Notes under the pieces: generated by a model
The model's database searches: none
What the model saw: the letters and a program-made list of their open reading frames with translations, nothing else
What the model was told of the DNA's origin: nothing
Shown: one piece after another, positions 19,224 through 28,474 of the stretch
Layout: each line of letters opens with the position of its first letter
How positions within the stretch are numbered: position 1 is the stretch's first letter
Assembly (NCBI RefSeq): GCF_030643825.1
Contig: NZ_CP101717.1
Location: forward strand, 248,001 to 312,000
Direction: 5' to 3'
DNA: 64,000 bases
Origin: Salinispirillum sp. LH 10-3-1
GTDB lineage: Bacteria; Pseudomonadota; Gammaproteobacteria; Pseudomonadales; Natronospirillaceae
Translations under genes and position numbers: made by a program

Positions 19224-21917
19224 ATGGGGGATGTCATCGCTCAGCACTTTATCGTCCCGTCGAAGATATCGGTACCCAAACTGCCCACGAATACGGTAGA
19301 CCGGTCACGGGTCGAGTCACTTTTCGTTGCTGCCTGCGAAACACCACTGGTCATTTTGAAGGCTCCGGCCGGCTTTGGCAAAACAGTGGCGGCACTTTAC
19401 GGCTATTATGCCTACGCAGATCTGCATCCGGAAACGTCATTGTGCTGGCTGTCGCTAGATCCGGAAGACGATGATCCGTCCACGTTCGCGGCCTATTTAA
19501 TAGCCGCCATTCAGAAGCGTGTGGATCTCAGCGAACCGCTGGTGAGCCATGGCGTGGGCCACCGTGCTGGGCATATCCGTGCCTTGATGGGCCAGTTGCT
19601 GTTTGAGCTGGACCAAATCGATGATGAAATCATGCTGGTCATCGACGACTACCATCTGATTGAAAACGAAGAGATTCACACGGCGTTGGCTTACTTTGTG
19701 AAGCATTTACCAGCGCACATCAAGCTGGTGATCACCACGCGCGCTGAACCGCCCGCTAACATCATCAGCTTACGCTTGCAGGGGTTGGTCGCGGAGCTGA
19801 CCGAAGAAGCTCTAGCGTTTGATTTATCGGAGGCGCGTGCTTTTCTCCAAGAGTTTAGCGGTACCGAAGTATCCGAAGAGCAAGCGCAAACCATACTTGA
19901 GCGCATCGAAGGTTGGGCCGTTGGCTTACAGTTGATCGTCATGGGGCTGAAACAAAACCCGGCCTTGATGGACATCGGCGAGGGGTTGAGTCAGAAAAAC
20001 CTCAACATCATCGATTATTTTGATTCTGAACTATTCGATGGCTTGCCGCCGGACGTGAAAACCTTCTTGCTCAATACCTCCATCGTGAAACGTTTTAACG
20101 TCGAAGTCGCCGCCGCTTTGTGCCCCGACGTTAATGTGCATGAAACCTTGGATTACCTGAAGCGCCATCACCTGTTTATCGTGCAGTTCAACGAACCTAA
20201 GAACTGGTATCGCTATCACCATTTACTGCATGAATTTTTAAGCCATAAGCTGCTGTTGACCTATGGTGAAGACGTGCAGAGCCTGCACAGCAAAGCCAGT
20301 TCGGCTTTTCTGGAGCTTGGCTATGTGGTCGGCGCAGTGGATCACGCCATCAAATCAGGCGACAAGGAGCAGATTACCTACATTGTGCGTCAGCACGGCA
20401 ACGAACTGATCCACAAAGCACACTATGATTTAGTGCGCCGTTGTTTGGCCGAACTGACCGAAGAAGAGATTTTGCAAGACGCGAACTTGGTCTTGGTGCG
20501 TTGTTGGGTAGAGGCGATCTTCGGTGATGCGCCCTTTGTTGAGCTCTTCATTGCGCGTGCCGAGCATTTGATCGACGCTGAACCGGAAGCGACGCGCGAC
20601 CACTTGCGTGGCGAAATGCTGACCGTCAATGCGCAAGCTGCCTTTTCGCGCTTGGAGTATCAGAAGGCCAGCGACTATGCACGTCAAGCCCTTGAGAAAT
20701 ACGCCAAGGACAGCATTCGCCGGCAGAGTGCCTTATTAATTCTAGCCAATGTGTTGTTTGAACAGGGCGATATCAACGCAGCGCTCGAGATTTACGAAGA
20801 AAGTGAGTTGCTGAGCCGTCAGGAAGGCAACTACGATGCTGTGCTGTGGGCGCTGAACCAGCAGGCCATTATTTGGAAAAATCTGGGTGACTTTGTGCGC
20901 TCGGCAGAACTGTCGCGTGAAGTCATGAATTACGCCGGTGAAAAGGGCGTACGTTACGGCTTTAATGTGGTGTTTTCGTACATCAATCAGGCTGAGTTGG
21001 CGCTGGAAGAGTATCACCTGCGTGAGGCCAAGCAGCTGATCCATCGTATCCAGAACCTGTGTGAGACTTGGGACGACTACTGGCAACTGCATCTGCAAGG
21101 CTGGCTTCTGAAGTGCGAAATGCTCAAAGGCAAGCCCACCGTGGCGCGCGAATTGGCCGTGGAGCACGAACAGATTTTGAGCCGCGAATACACCGCTGAC
21201 ATCCTGATGCCCTACAGTCTCGAAGTGCAGTTGCAATGGTGGTGGCAGAACGGCGACTTGAAGAAAATTAAGACCTGGTTGAAAGCCAAGCCGGAAGTAA
21301 CCGAATACAGCAGCGTAAAAGATTTCATGCTGTTGCGCGCCGAGGCCTATGGGCTTGCTGCAACCGAGGATTATGCGCTGGCCCGGCGTAAATTGAAAAA
21401 CGCCATACAGCATGCCGAGGCGATGAAGTTTACCGTGGAAGCAGTGCGCATGGGGTTGTTAAAGGCCGCCGTGACCGATATAGCCGGAGACCATGACCAC
21501 GCCGAAGCACAGGTACGCAAGTTGCTTCCGCAGGCAGCAGAGTTGCAGTTGGTCGCGAGTTGGCTGTTCTTGCGCCAGTGGTTGATGCCCATCGTTGAGC
21601 GCCTGATGCGTACTCAGGTCTTTGCGCCCGAGGTCGCGAAATACGCCGACCAGCTCTTAACCTTGAACCGTCAGCGCAACACCACCGACAAGCCAGGTGG
21701 CGAACACATCCCGGATGCCTTGCTAGCAGCGGGTGTGTCTAAGAAAGAATGGCGGGTGTACAAGCACATACTGGCCGGGCGCAGCAATGAAGAGATTGCC
21801 AGCGTAATGTTTATCGCCATTTCAACAGTGAAGACACACATCAATAATCTGTACAAGAAGCTCGGTGTGCGTAATCGCCGGGAGGCCATCAGCAAGGGTG
21901 AAAGTCTGGTCAATTGA
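19224..21917 (+). CDS. MalT-like STAND-ATPase LuxR-family transcriptional regulator
   Basis: Large regulator of 897 aa with MalT/AlkS architecture. An N-terminal nucleotide-binding domain has Walker A APAGFGKT (47-54), Walker B MLVIDDYHL and a winged-helix region. A long helical TPR-like sensor region occupies about 330-820. A C-terminal LuxR helix-turn-helix has NEEIASVMFIAISTVKTHI and NNLYKKLGVRNRREAIS. MalT relatives bind an inducer and ATP, oligomerise and activate sigma-70 promoters. No sugar or alkane operon is adjacent: its neighbours are hemL (divergent) and hemJ (convergent), so the inducer and targets are unknown. A strong terminator follows. Confidence 0.9.
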   Translation: MGDVIAQHFIVPSKISVPKLPTNTVDRSRVESLFVAACETPLVILKAPAGFGKTVAALYGYYAYADLHPETSLCWLSLDPEDDDPSTFAAYLIAAIQKRVDLSEPLVSHGVGHRAGHIRALMGQLLFELDQIDDEIMLVIDDYHLIENEEIHTALAYFVKHLPAHIKLVITTRAEPPANIISLRLQGLVAELTEEALAFDLSEARAFLQEFSGTEVSEEQAQTILERIEGWAVGLQLIVMGLKQNPALMDIGEGLSQKNLNIIDYFDSELFDGLPPDVKTFLLNTSIVKRFNVEVAAALCPDVNVHETLDYLKRHHLFIVQFNEPKNWYRYHHLLHEFLSHKLLLTYGEDVQSLHSKASSAFLELGYVVGAVDHAIKSGDKEQITYIVRQHGNELIHKAHYDLVRRCLAELTEEEILQDANLVLVRCWVEAIFGDAPFVELFIARAEHLIDAEPEATRDHLRGEMLTVNAQAAFSRLEYQKASDYARQALEKYAKDSIRRQSALLILANVLFEQGDINAALEIYEESELLSRQEGNYDAVLWALNQQAIIWKNLGDFVRSAELSREVMNYAGEKGVRYGFNVVFSYINQAELALEEYHLREAKQLIHRIQNLCETWDDYWQLHLQGWLLKCEMLKGKPTVARELAVEHEQILSREYTADILMPYSLEVQLQWWWQNGDLKKIKTWLKAKPEVTEYSSVKDFMLLRAEAYGLAATEDYALARRKLKNAIQHAEAMKFTVEAVRMGLLKAAVTDIAGDHDHAEAQVRKLLPQAAELQLVASWLFLRQWLMPIVERLMRTQVFAPEVAKYADQLLTLNRQRNTTDKPGGEHIPDALLAAGVSKKEWRVYKHILAGRSNEEIASVMFIAISTVKTHINNLYKKLGVRNRREAISKGESLVN

Positions 21918-22054
21918 GTCATTGGGAGGGGAGGGTGGATGCGTGCGATTGAGCGAAAATCGACCCCTTTCCCACCTTAACGCTGGCCAGTCCCCGCCCT
22001 ATGATGACATCGTCCTTGTCAGGCAAGGGCAGTCTAGTTGATAGGTAGTCTCTC

Positions 22055-22088
22055 GCTAATCACCCGCAGGGTGGTTAGCTTTTTTTTT
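22055..22088 (+). terminator. intrinsic terminator after the MalT-like gene
   Basis: GCTAATCACCC (22055-22065), loop GCA, GGGTGGTTAGC (22069-22079), then nine T. The 11-bp stem has one G-U pair. It lies in the 180-bp convergent gap before hemJ. Confidence 0.92.
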
Positions 22089-22099
22089 GCCTGGCGGAT

Positions 22100-22525
22100 T
22101 TAAAACGGCTTAATCACCACCAAGAGCACAATGCCGATCAACGGCAGCAGTGGCACCTCGTTAAACCAGCGGAAATACACATGCCCACGGGTATTTTCGC
22201 CGCGCGCAAAACGCTTGAGATGGTACAGGCAAGCGTGGTGATAAATCACCAAGATCGCCACCAATGCCAGCTTGGCGTGCATCCAGCCCTGAGAAAGCCA
22301 GAACGGCATTTCAAACAGCATCCAGATCCCCAATGCTAAGGTAATCAGCATCGATGGTGTCATGATGCCACGGTAGAGCTTACGTTCCATAGTCACAAAA
22401 CGTTCATGGCTGATCTGGTCGGAGCTTTGGGCATGATAGACAAACAGTCTCGGTAGATAGAATAGGCCGGCAAACCACGCAATGACCGCAATGATGTGGA
22501 AGGATTTCAGTATTAAATAGGTCAT
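22100..22525 (-). CDS. hemJ: protoporphyrinogen IX oxidase HemJ
   Basis: Inner-membrane heme-synthesis enzyme of 141 aa that oxidises protoporphyrinogen IX, replacing HemG/HemY in many bacteria (UPF0093 family). Four predicted transmembrane segments lie at roughly 4-26, 54-74, 80-100 and 119-139. The family segments FHIIAVIAWFAGLFYLPRLFVYH and TMERKLYRGIMTP are clear. His10 and Lys85 (WMHAKLAL) fit the conserved His and Lys of HemJ. It is convergent with the MalT-like gene and divergent from the DUF6776 operon. Confidence 0.93.
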   Translation of the reverse strand: MTYLILKSFHIIAVIAWFAGLFYLPRLFVYHAQSSDQISHERFVTMERKLYRGIMTPSMLITLALGIWMLFEMPFWLSQGWMHAKLALVAILVIYHHACLYHLKRFARGENTRGHVYFRWFNEVPLLPLIGIVLLVVIKPF

Positions 22526-22592
22526 TTCGGCTCCCGGATGACACTGTGAGTGGTAGCGGCTGCGCTGCCAAGGTTACCCCTTGGTCAGGAAG

Positions 22593-22622
22593 TTGGCAGG
22601 CGAAGAAAAAGCACAGTATGAT
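22593..22622 (+). promoter_or_regulatory. predicted sigma-70 promoter for the DUF6776-bactofilin-erpA operon
   Basis: -35 TTGGCA (22593-22598), 18-bp spacer, -10 TATGAT (22617-22622); both hexamers match consensus at 5 of 6. The leader to the first gene is about 95 nt. Confidence 0.6.
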
Positions 22623-22721
22623 AGGGGGATAATTGGCGTGCACGCAAGCACTTGGCTGTACGCCCTATGCAAAGCCGGAGCTGGGATGGCAGATGGCATC
22701 TAGGTCCTGAGGAGAAGTGGT

Positions 22722-23465
22722 ATGGCCCGTGTACACGGTAGCCCACAGGAAAAGCTGGTCGTTGTAGTTCATCGCCCGTGGCGTCTGTTCCTGACTCGAA
22801 TAACGTCAGTTGTCGTCATTGTCAGCTTGGTCGTCGGTGCTTTTTTATTTGGTCGCAGTGAAGGCTTTGAAAAAGGCCGCTTTACTACCGAGCGTGTGAA
22901 CAGCCTAACCGCTGAAGTGCTCGAGTTGGAACGCACCATTTTAAACTTGCGCCAGCGTACGGTAATTCTTGAGAAAGGTGCTGAAGTAGACCGTGCAGCG
23001 GCGGAAAGTGTGCGTCAGACGAATCGGCGTTTACGCGATGAAATAGCAGCCGTGGAGCAGGAAGTCCGTCTGTATCGTGGTATCATGGCGCCCGGCGATA
23101 ATTCAACTGGATTGCTGGTGGAAGAATTTTCTGCCCAGCGTATTGGCCCTGATCGTTACCGCTTCCTGTTGATGCTGACCCATGCGGGCAGTGACGGTAC
23201 CTTTCTGGAAGGGTACGTTGGGGTGAACATCATTGGTGAGACGGAAAACGGAGACAAGGTGGTCTACGCCCTACAGGACGTGTCACCTGATATCGACCGA
23301 GTGGACATACGGTTCCGCTACCGTTATTTCCAGGATGTACGCGGCGAAATTCAATTCCCTGCAGGGTTTAGGCCGACGCAGGTGAGGATAGTGGCGCAAG
23401 CCATAGGCAACAGGTCAGCCACGCGCGATCTTGAGATCGACTGGCAAGTTATTGGAGAAGAATGA
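22722..23465 (+). CDS. DUF6776 membrane-anchored coiled-coil protein
   Basis: A 247-aa protein of the DUF6776 type, function unknown. A short basic cytosolic N-terminus is followed by one transmembrane helix (about 25-45; ITSVVVIVSLVVGAFLFG), a coiled coil (about 58-115, Glu/Arg-rich heptads) and a periplasmic beta-rich domain ending EIDWQVIGEE. Its TGA overlaps the bactofilin ATG (ATGATG context), so the two are translationally coupled. The same order is found in Pseudomonas, which suggests a joint role with bactofilin in cell-envelope organisation; this is inference from context. A good ribosome-binding site (GAGGAG) precedes the ATG. Confidence 0.8.
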   Translation: MARVHGSPQEKLVVVVHRPWRLFLTRITSVVVIVSLVVGAFLFGRSEGFEKGRFTTERVNSLTAEVLELERTILNLRQRTVILEKGAEVDRAAAESVRQTNRRLRDEIAAVEQEVRLYRGIMAPGDNSTGLLVEEFSAQRIGPDRYRFLLMLTHAGSDGTFLEGYVGVNIIGETENGDKVVYALQDVSPDIDRVDIRFRYRYFQDVRGEIQFPAGFRPTQVRIVAQAIGNRSATRDLEIDWQVIGEE

Positions 23466-24025
23466 TGTTCGGCAATGAAAAAAAAGTAGGTAATTTCGAC
23501 ACCACCCTGATTTCGTCTAAAGCGGAAGTGGTTGGTGACATTAAGTTAGCCGGTGGCTTGCACATTGATGGCACCGTCACGGGAAATATCATTGCTGAGC
23601 CAGGCAGCGGCGCGGTTGTGCGTATCAGTGATAAGGGTGTTGTGAATGGTGAGATACGTGCGCCGCACGTGATCATCAATGGTGAAGTGCATGGTGATGT
23701 CCATTCTTTTGAGCACGTTGAATTGGCAAAGAAAGCCGCCGTATTCGGTGACGTTTACTACGCCATGATGGAAATGGTAATGGGCGCGCGCGTCAACGGT
23801 AAGTTGCTGCACAGCGGTGAAGAGCCGAAAGGCAAGAAAAAGCCTGCCGTGGCGTTGGATGTTAATGTTGAAGACGCTAAGAAAGACAGCAAGGTAGATG
23901 CGAAAACCGAAGGCAATAAGCCAGCGGCATTTGCCGCTACCGGGACGGCGAATAGCCAGCCGAATAAACCAGCAACACCTTTTGGCAGCAAAGAGAGCGG
24001 TGCCTCTACGACGACTAATACTTGA
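23462..24025 (+). CDS. bactofilin
   Basis: Polymer-forming cytoskeletal protein (bactofilin/CcmA family) of 187 aa. The core (about 15-115) is the right-handed beta-helix with repeats such as ISSKAEVVGDIKLAGGLHIDGTVTGNI and GEIRAPHVIINGEVHGDVH. The C-terminal 70 residues are a Lys/Ala/Asp-rich, probably disordered tail. Bactofilins assemble into filaments under the inner membrane and often position cell-wall hydrolases; an M23 peptidase gene lies 450 bp downstream on the other strand. ATG 23462 overlaps the DUF6776 stop by 4 bp; ATG 23465 is a second candidate. Confidence 0.93.
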   Translation: MMFGNEKKVGNFDTTLISSKAEVVGDIKLAGGLHIDGTVTGNIIAEPGSGAVVRISDKGVVNGEIRAPHVIINGEVHGDVHSFEHVELAKKAAVFGDVYYAMMEMVMGARVNGKLLHSGEEPKGKKKPAVALDVNVEDAKKDSKVDAKTEGNKPAAFAATGTANSQPNKPATPFGSKESGASTTTNT

Positions 24026-24076
24026 CCAAAACGCTCGGATATTCAATAATCCGACAGGTTCATGTGAGGTCGTACT

Positions 24077-24412
24077 GTGTCCAATATAGATATATCAGTG
24101 ACGCCTGCCGCTGTGGACAAGGTCCGGCAGTTGGTAGCGGAAGAAGATAATGACTATCTGAAGCTTCGGGTGTTCGTTACCGGAGGGGGCTGTGCTGGGT
24201 TTCAGTATGGCTTTACCTTCGACGAAGAGGTCGCAGAAGATGATGCAGTGATCGAAGCAGAGGGGGCAACTTTTCTGGTCGATGCGCTGAGTTATCAGTA
24301 TCTCGAAGGGTCTGTGGTCGATTACACCGAGGGCTTGCAAGGTGCGCGCTTCGTGGTAACAAATCCCGTTGCGTCGACAACCTGTGGTTGTGGGTCATCC
24401 TTCGGCGTTTAA
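24077..24412 (+). CDS. erpA: iron-sulfur cluster insertion protein ErpA (A-type carrier)
   Basis: A-type Fe-S carrier of 111 aa that delivers [4Fe-4S] clusters to apoproteins such as IspG/IspH. The three ligand cysteines are present: C39 in GGGCAGF, and C103 and C105 in the CGCG motif near the C-terminus. Start is GTG 24077; no in-frame ATG is available. It lies 51 bp after bactofilin on the same strand, probably in one operon. A bidirectional terminator follows. Confidence 0.95.
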   Translation: MSNIDISVTPAAVDKVRQLVAEEDNDYLKLRVFVTGGGCAGFQYGFTFDEEVAEDDAVIEAEGATFLVDALSYQYLEGSVVDYTEGLQGARFVVTNPVASTTCGCGSSFGV

Positions 24413-24431
24413 AGTCGTTGGCGAAAGATAC

Positions 24432-24462
24432 AAAAAAGCCGCTCCTAAAGAGCGGCTTTTTT
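24432..24462. terminator. bidirectional intrinsic terminator between erpA and the M23 gene
   Basis: AAAAAAGCCGCTC (24432-24444) pairs with GAGCGGCTTTTTT (24450-24462) across a 5-nt loop. It can serve both convergent transcripts. Confidence 0.92.
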
Positions 24463-24478
24463 ATGCGTCGGGTTTGCA

Positions 24479-25813
24479 TTAATCAAGCTGCATGGCGCCT
24501 TCTGCGCTGGCCATACTGTTACGGGCAGATTGAAGGTGCGCCATCATGGTTTGTGCATAGGCTTGATAGTCTGCCCGCGACTCGCTGTGCACTGGCTGTG
24601 CATCGGGTAAGCGCACCGTAACTGGGTTTACGTGGACGCCATTCACCAAGAACTCATAGTGCAAGTGAGGGCCGGTTGCAGCGCCAGTCATACCGACATA
24701 ACCAATGACCTGGCCTTGGCGCACATTGACGCCAGGGCGGATACCATTGGCGAAACGGCTCATGTGTGCATACAGGGTGCGAATGCCTTGGCCATGCTGG
24801 ATCACCACTACATTGCCGTACCCGCCATTATTGCGTGCTTCTACTACGCGGCCTTCACCTGCGGCCCAAATCGGCGTGCCAGTAGGTGCTGCATAGTCGG
24901 TGCCTCGATGAGCGCGAATGGTGTTCAGTATCGGGTGGCGGCGGTTCGGATTAAAATGTGAGGAGATGCGAGCAAATTCCAGTGGTGTGCGCAGGAACGC
25001 TTTGCGCACACTGCGCCCTTCGGCGTCGTAATATTCGGTGTGTCCGCGATGGTCGGTATAGCGAATGGCATGAAATTCATTACCCTGATTGACAAAGCTT
25101 GCGGCTAATATGCGGCCCTCCCCTATGAATTCGCCATCGGCATACAGTTCTTCGTAGATCACGGCAAACTCGTCGCCTTGGCGAATGTCCAGCGCGAAAT
25201 CCACATCCCAGCCAAACAACTGCGCCAAGTTCATGGTCATAGTGTCACTCAGGCCGGCATCGCGACCGGCGAGGAACAGTGACGCATTGATGGTGCCGGT
25301 TGCCCAGCGTGCCACGCGGGTTGGCTCAAGCGCGTACTCTTCCCAATTGCCCACAGTAAAGTCATCGTTCAGTTCAACACGTACACCACCAAGACGGCTC
25401 GTGTGCAGCGTAAAGGCAGTTACCGTATCGTCAAGTACTGTGAACTCAAACACGTTGCCCGGCTGCAATCGCACCAAGCGGCGTTCCAGTGTGCGATCGG
25501 ACGCCAGCATGCGGAATAGAGACGTCGGAGAGATCTTTGCCCGGTCAAAAACATGCGACAGTGTGTCGCCAGGCTCTACCTCAAAGGATAAAACATCCGC
25601 TCGCCAGTCTTCTCCAACTTCAAAGTCACTGACAGCGATCGCTTCAGACAATAAGTCGTCCGTTGAGTGTTCAGGTAGCGCCACTGATGCCAGTTCAATT
25701 TGTACGCGACGAGGTTCAGCGGCAGGCCATACCGCCATGACCAATACCAGAATCGAACAGACGCCGATTGCAATGCGGTGAAAGATAGGTGTTCGTTTAA
25801 TTATTGTGATCAA
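24479..25813 (-). CDS. M23 family metallopeptidase (MepM-like murein endopeptidase)
   Basis: Predicted periplasmic cell-wall hydrolase of 444 aa. It has an N-terminal membrane anchor/signal (about 10-31) and an OapA/LysM-like segment (VEPGDTLSHVFDRAKIS). A second beta-rich domain leads to a C-terminal LytM/M23 domain (about 300-415). Zinc ligands are visible in HRGTDYAAP (His and Asp) and in HLHYEF (second catalytic and metal His), with the loop YGNVVVIQHG. It resembles E. coli MepM, which opens D,D-cross-links during growth. It is divergent from tyrS, an order shared with Pseudomonas. Confidence 0.9.
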   Translation of the reverse strand: MITIIKRTPIFHRIAIGVCSILVLVMAVWPAAEPRRVQIELASVALPEHSTDDLLSEAIAVSDFEVGEDWRADVLSFEVEPGDTLSHVFDRAKISPTSLFRMLASDRTLERRLVRLQPGNVFEFTVLDDTVTAFTLHTSRLGGVRVELNDDFTVGNWEEYALEPTRVARWATGTINASLFLAGRDAGLSDTMTMNLAQLFGWDVDFALDIRQGDEFAVIYEELYADGEFIGEGRILAASFVNQGNEFHAIRYTDHRGHTEYYDAEGRSVRKAFLRTPLEFARISSHFNPNRRHPILNTIRAHRGTDYAAPTGTPIWAAGEGRVVEARNNGGYGNVVVIQHGQGIRTLYAHMSRFANGIRPGVNVRQGQVIGYVGMTGAATGPHLHYEFLVNGVHVNPVTVRLPDAQPVHSESRADYQAYAQTMMAHLQSARNSMASAEGAMQLD

Positions 25814-25900
25814 AACAAAATTAACCCGTTATTCGATGTGAGGCAGTATAACCGCTGCTTATAGCACTGTCCTTGTCTTTGCACTTAGCAAATACTCATT

Positions 25901-25929
25901 TTAAGAAGCAGCGCACAGGATGGTATACT
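25901..25929 (+). promoter_or_regulatory. predicted extended -10 promoter for tyrS
   Basis: -35 TTAAGA (25901-25906), 17-bp spacer, TGG-TATACT (-10 at 25924-25929; TG of the extended -10 just upstream). It is about 40 nt upstream of the tyrS ATG. Confidence 0.55.
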
Positions 25930-25967
25930 GCACGCATGCTTAATTACAAATAGGGATACCCGGTTAC

Positions 25968-27164
25968 ATGCCCAGTTTAGAAGAGTCATTAGCGCTGATA
26001 AAGCGCGGCACCGCCGAGATTTTGGTGGAAGACGAATTGGTGGACAAATTACGAAGTGGTAAGAAGTTGCGGGTAAAGGCGGGCTTTGACCCGACCGCGC
26101 CGGACCTCCACTTAGGTCATACCGTGCTGATCAATAAGATGCGACAGTTTCAGGATTTGGGGCACGAGGTTATTTTCCTGATTGGGGACTTCACTGGCAT
26201 GATCGGTGATCCAACAGGTAAAAGCACCACACGACCACCACTGACGCCTGAGCAGGTGGCAGAAAATGCGCGCACGTACCAGGAGCAAGTATTCAAGATA
26301 CTTGATCCGGAAAAGACCATCGTGGCATTCAACAGCGAATGGATGAATAAGATGTCATCCGTGCAGATGATTGAGCTGGCGGCGCAATATTCGGTTGCAC
26401 GTATGTTGGAACGCGATGACTTCAATAAGCGTTTCCGCAGTGAGCAGCCCATCGCCATCCATGAATTTCTGTACCCACTGGTGCAGGGCTATGACTCGGT
26501 GGCCTTGCAAGCGGATATTGAGCTGGGTGGCACCGATCAGAAGTTCAACTTACTGGTGGCGCGTGACTTACAACGGCATTGGAAACAAGAGCCACAGGTG
26601 GTTATCACGGTCCCCTTGTTGGAAGGCCTCGATGGCGTCAACAAGATGTCGAAATCGCTCGGTAACTATGTCGGTATCACAGAAGCGCCTGGGGTGATGT
26701 ACTCCAAGCTGGTCTCGTTGCCAGATTCCATGATGTGGCGTTACTTTGAGCTGCTGAGTTTCCGTTCGATGGATGAGATCGAGCAGTTACAAAAGGATGT
26801 CGCGAACGGTGCCAACCCACGCGATATTAAGATTCTCTTAGCGCGTGAGCTGGTGGCACGTTTCCACGGTGAAGAAGCCGCTGAAAATGCGCATAAAGGC
26901 GCTGGCAATATCGTGCGCGAAGGCGAGATCCCGGAAGGCACGCCAGAAGTGACTGTCGAATTGGAAGGCTCTGCTGAGTTGCCGATTTCTATGGTGGTAA
27001 ATCGTGCCGGGCTGGCAGTCAATGCAGCTCAAACGCGTGATATGCTGAAAAACGGGCGCGTTAAGGTGGACTGGGAAGTTGTGAGTGCTGAGCACAAACT
27101 GGCAGCCGGTGAGTATTTGATTCAGGCGGGCAAGAAGAAGATCGCGCGGGTCACGGTAAAATAA
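25968..27164 (+). CDS. tyrS: tyrosyl-tRNA synthetase
   Basis: Class I aminoacyl-tRNA synthetase, 398 aa, charging tRNA-Tyr in the cytosol. The HIGH motif is HLGH in [19 protein letters not shown] is present as [11 protein letters not shown], and a C-terminal S4 RNA-binding domain ends [20 protein letters not shown]. Length and motif form fit the TyrZ-like group, as in the Pseudomonas gene at this locus. Convergent with the diguanylate cyclase gene, with only 13 bp between stops. Confidence 0.97.
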   Translation: MPSLEESLALIKRGTAEILVEDELVDKLRSGKKLRVKAGFDPTAPDLHLGHTVLINKMRQFQDLGHEVIFLIGDFTGMIGDPTGKSTTRPPLTPEQVAENARTYQEQVFKILDPEKTIVAFNSEWMNKMSSVQMIELAAQYSVARMLERDDFNKRFRSEQPIAIHEFLYPLVQGYDSVALQADIELGGTDQKFNLLVARDLQRHWKQEPQVVITVPLLEGLDGVNKMSKSLGNYVGITEAPGVMYSKLVSLPDSMMWRYFELLSFRSMDEIEQLQKDVANGANPRDIKILLARELVARFHGEEAAENAHKGAGNIVREGEIPEGTPEVTVELEGSAELPISMVVNRAGLAVNAAQTRDMLKNGRVKVDWEVVSAEHKLAAGEYLIQAGKKKIARVTVK

Positions 27165-27177
27165 CCGAGATCAGTGG

Positions 27178-28278
27178 CTACAGAGCAGATGAGCCTGTCA
27201 TGGGCTCGTCTGCTGCGATAATGACATCGTCATTGTCGATGGTGCGATTGCGCCCTAGGTGTTTACCGGTATACAGTCGACGATCAGCTACTTGGTAAAG
27301 CTGATTAGGTAGCTGTGCGTCCTGTGGCCATAAAGCGACGCCGAAGGTCGCCGTCAGATGTATATCATGGCTTTGGTAGCTGAGGTGGCTCTCGTCCAGC
27401 GCTAAACGTAATTCTTCGGTCAGCTGCCGAGCGGTTGAGGCATCCACATCCTTCAAAATAACCGCAAATTCCTCGCCACCCAGCCGGGCAACGATGTCGG
27501 TTGAGCGCAGGCGTTTGAGCAAACGTTCACTCAAATAGCGCAAGGCTTCATCTCCGGCGTCATGCCCGTAGGTGTCATTGACGCGCTTGAAATGATCGAT
27601 GTCGAGAAGCACCAGCGCAAAACTGTCTTTGCGCCGCGTGGCTTCGGCAATGCACTGATTCAGTCGTTGTTGAAAGCGGCCGCGGTTGTCCAACCCGGTC
27701 AGCGGGTCGGTGGCCGCGAGGCGAATCAACATGTCGTAAGCGCGTGCGCGGCTGTGTTCATAGACGTGCATAAATACCAAAATGAGCAAGCCACAGAGGA
27801 CAGGGTTAACCAACGCGATGATGCTGTTTAGGCCATGTGTCGCTTCAAAGCGAAAGAATACATAATAAAAACCGCAGAGCACCATAAAGGGTGCGGCCAG
27901 CAGAAAGCCTTTCAGTCGCCCCAGAAGCAAGTAGGACAAAACGGGCATGATCATCACCCAGACGAAGGAGGTCGTGGTGGCGTCAGGTACGACGATTGAC
28001 AGCGAGATTATTAAAAACAGCGGTATTAAGAGCCCAAAGGTCCACAGCTGGAGCTTTTTGGCCTGACGGAACCGAACTAAACTGTAGGCGATGGCTGATG
28101 CGGCCAGCAATTCAACGAATCCAAGCAGAAAACGCCCGGTGGCCAAATTGAGCAGGGCAAAACCGGACAGAGCCAGGGTAGCCAGCACCAGCATAAGGCG
28201 CATCAGTGAACGTCGGTGGCTGACGATTAAGCCAGCCTGCACGGCTTGCAGCGAATCATTGTGTTTAGGCGTCAGCAA
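27178..28278 (-). CDS. membrane-bound diguanylate cyclase
   Basis: c-di-GMP synthase of up to 366 aa: about six hydrophobic helices (30-180) form an N-terminal membrane sensor, followed by a GGDEF domain (185-350). The active site reads RLGGEEF (G267-F271). The inhibitory I-site RxxD is present as RSTD at 258-261, five residues before GGEEF, so product feedback is expected. DPLTGLDNRGRF and DIDHFKRVNDTYGHDAGD are intact. The start is uncertain: TTG 28278, GTG 28242 or ATG 28203. The N-terminal sensor has no recognised ligand domain. Confidence 0.92.
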   Translation of the reverse strand: MLTPKHNDSLQAVQAGLIVSHRRSLMRLMLVLATLALSGFALLNLATGRFLLGFVELLAASAIAYSLVRFRQAKKLQLWTFGLLIPLFLIISLSIVVPDATTTSFVWVMIMPVLSYLLLGRLKGFLLAAPFMVLCGFYYVFFRFEATHGLNSIIALVNPVLCGLLILVFMHVYEHSRARAYDMLIRLAATDPLTGLDNRGRFQQRLNQCIAEATRRKDSFALVLLDIDHFKRVNDTYGHDAGDEALRYLSERLLKRLRSTDIVARLGGEEFAVILKDVDASTARQLTEELRLALDESHLSYQSHDIHLTATFGVALWPQDAQLPNQLYQVADRRLYTGKHLGRNRTIDNDDVIIAADEPMTGSSAL

Positions 28279-28427
28279 AGGCTTGCCATCGTGTTAACCA
28301 GGGTTAGACCTAACAGTATAGAACTTAGCTGCGACACTCTCCACCATTGCACGCACTGTCAGTTTTAGTGTGCAAACGCTGTTCAGGTAATTCCATCAGC
28401 AGGCCACACGGCCCTAGCAGACCTGAC

Positions 28428-28433
28428 TATACT
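28428..28433 (+). promoter_or_regulatory. candidate -10 box of the ald promoter
   Basis: TATACT 42 bp upstream of the ald ATG. No good -35 lies 16-18 bp upstream, which would fit activator-dependent transcription, for example by the Lrp-type regulator encoded just downstream of ald. Confidence 0.35.
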
Positions 28434-28474
28434 GCACCTTATGAATAACAATAAAAACTTGTGGAGGAGCGTTT

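Noticed and set aside
20742-21413. 223-codon minus-strand frame
   Set aside because: Antisense to the helical region of the MalT-like gene. The sequence has no hallmarks, and the plus-strand protein is continuous over it.
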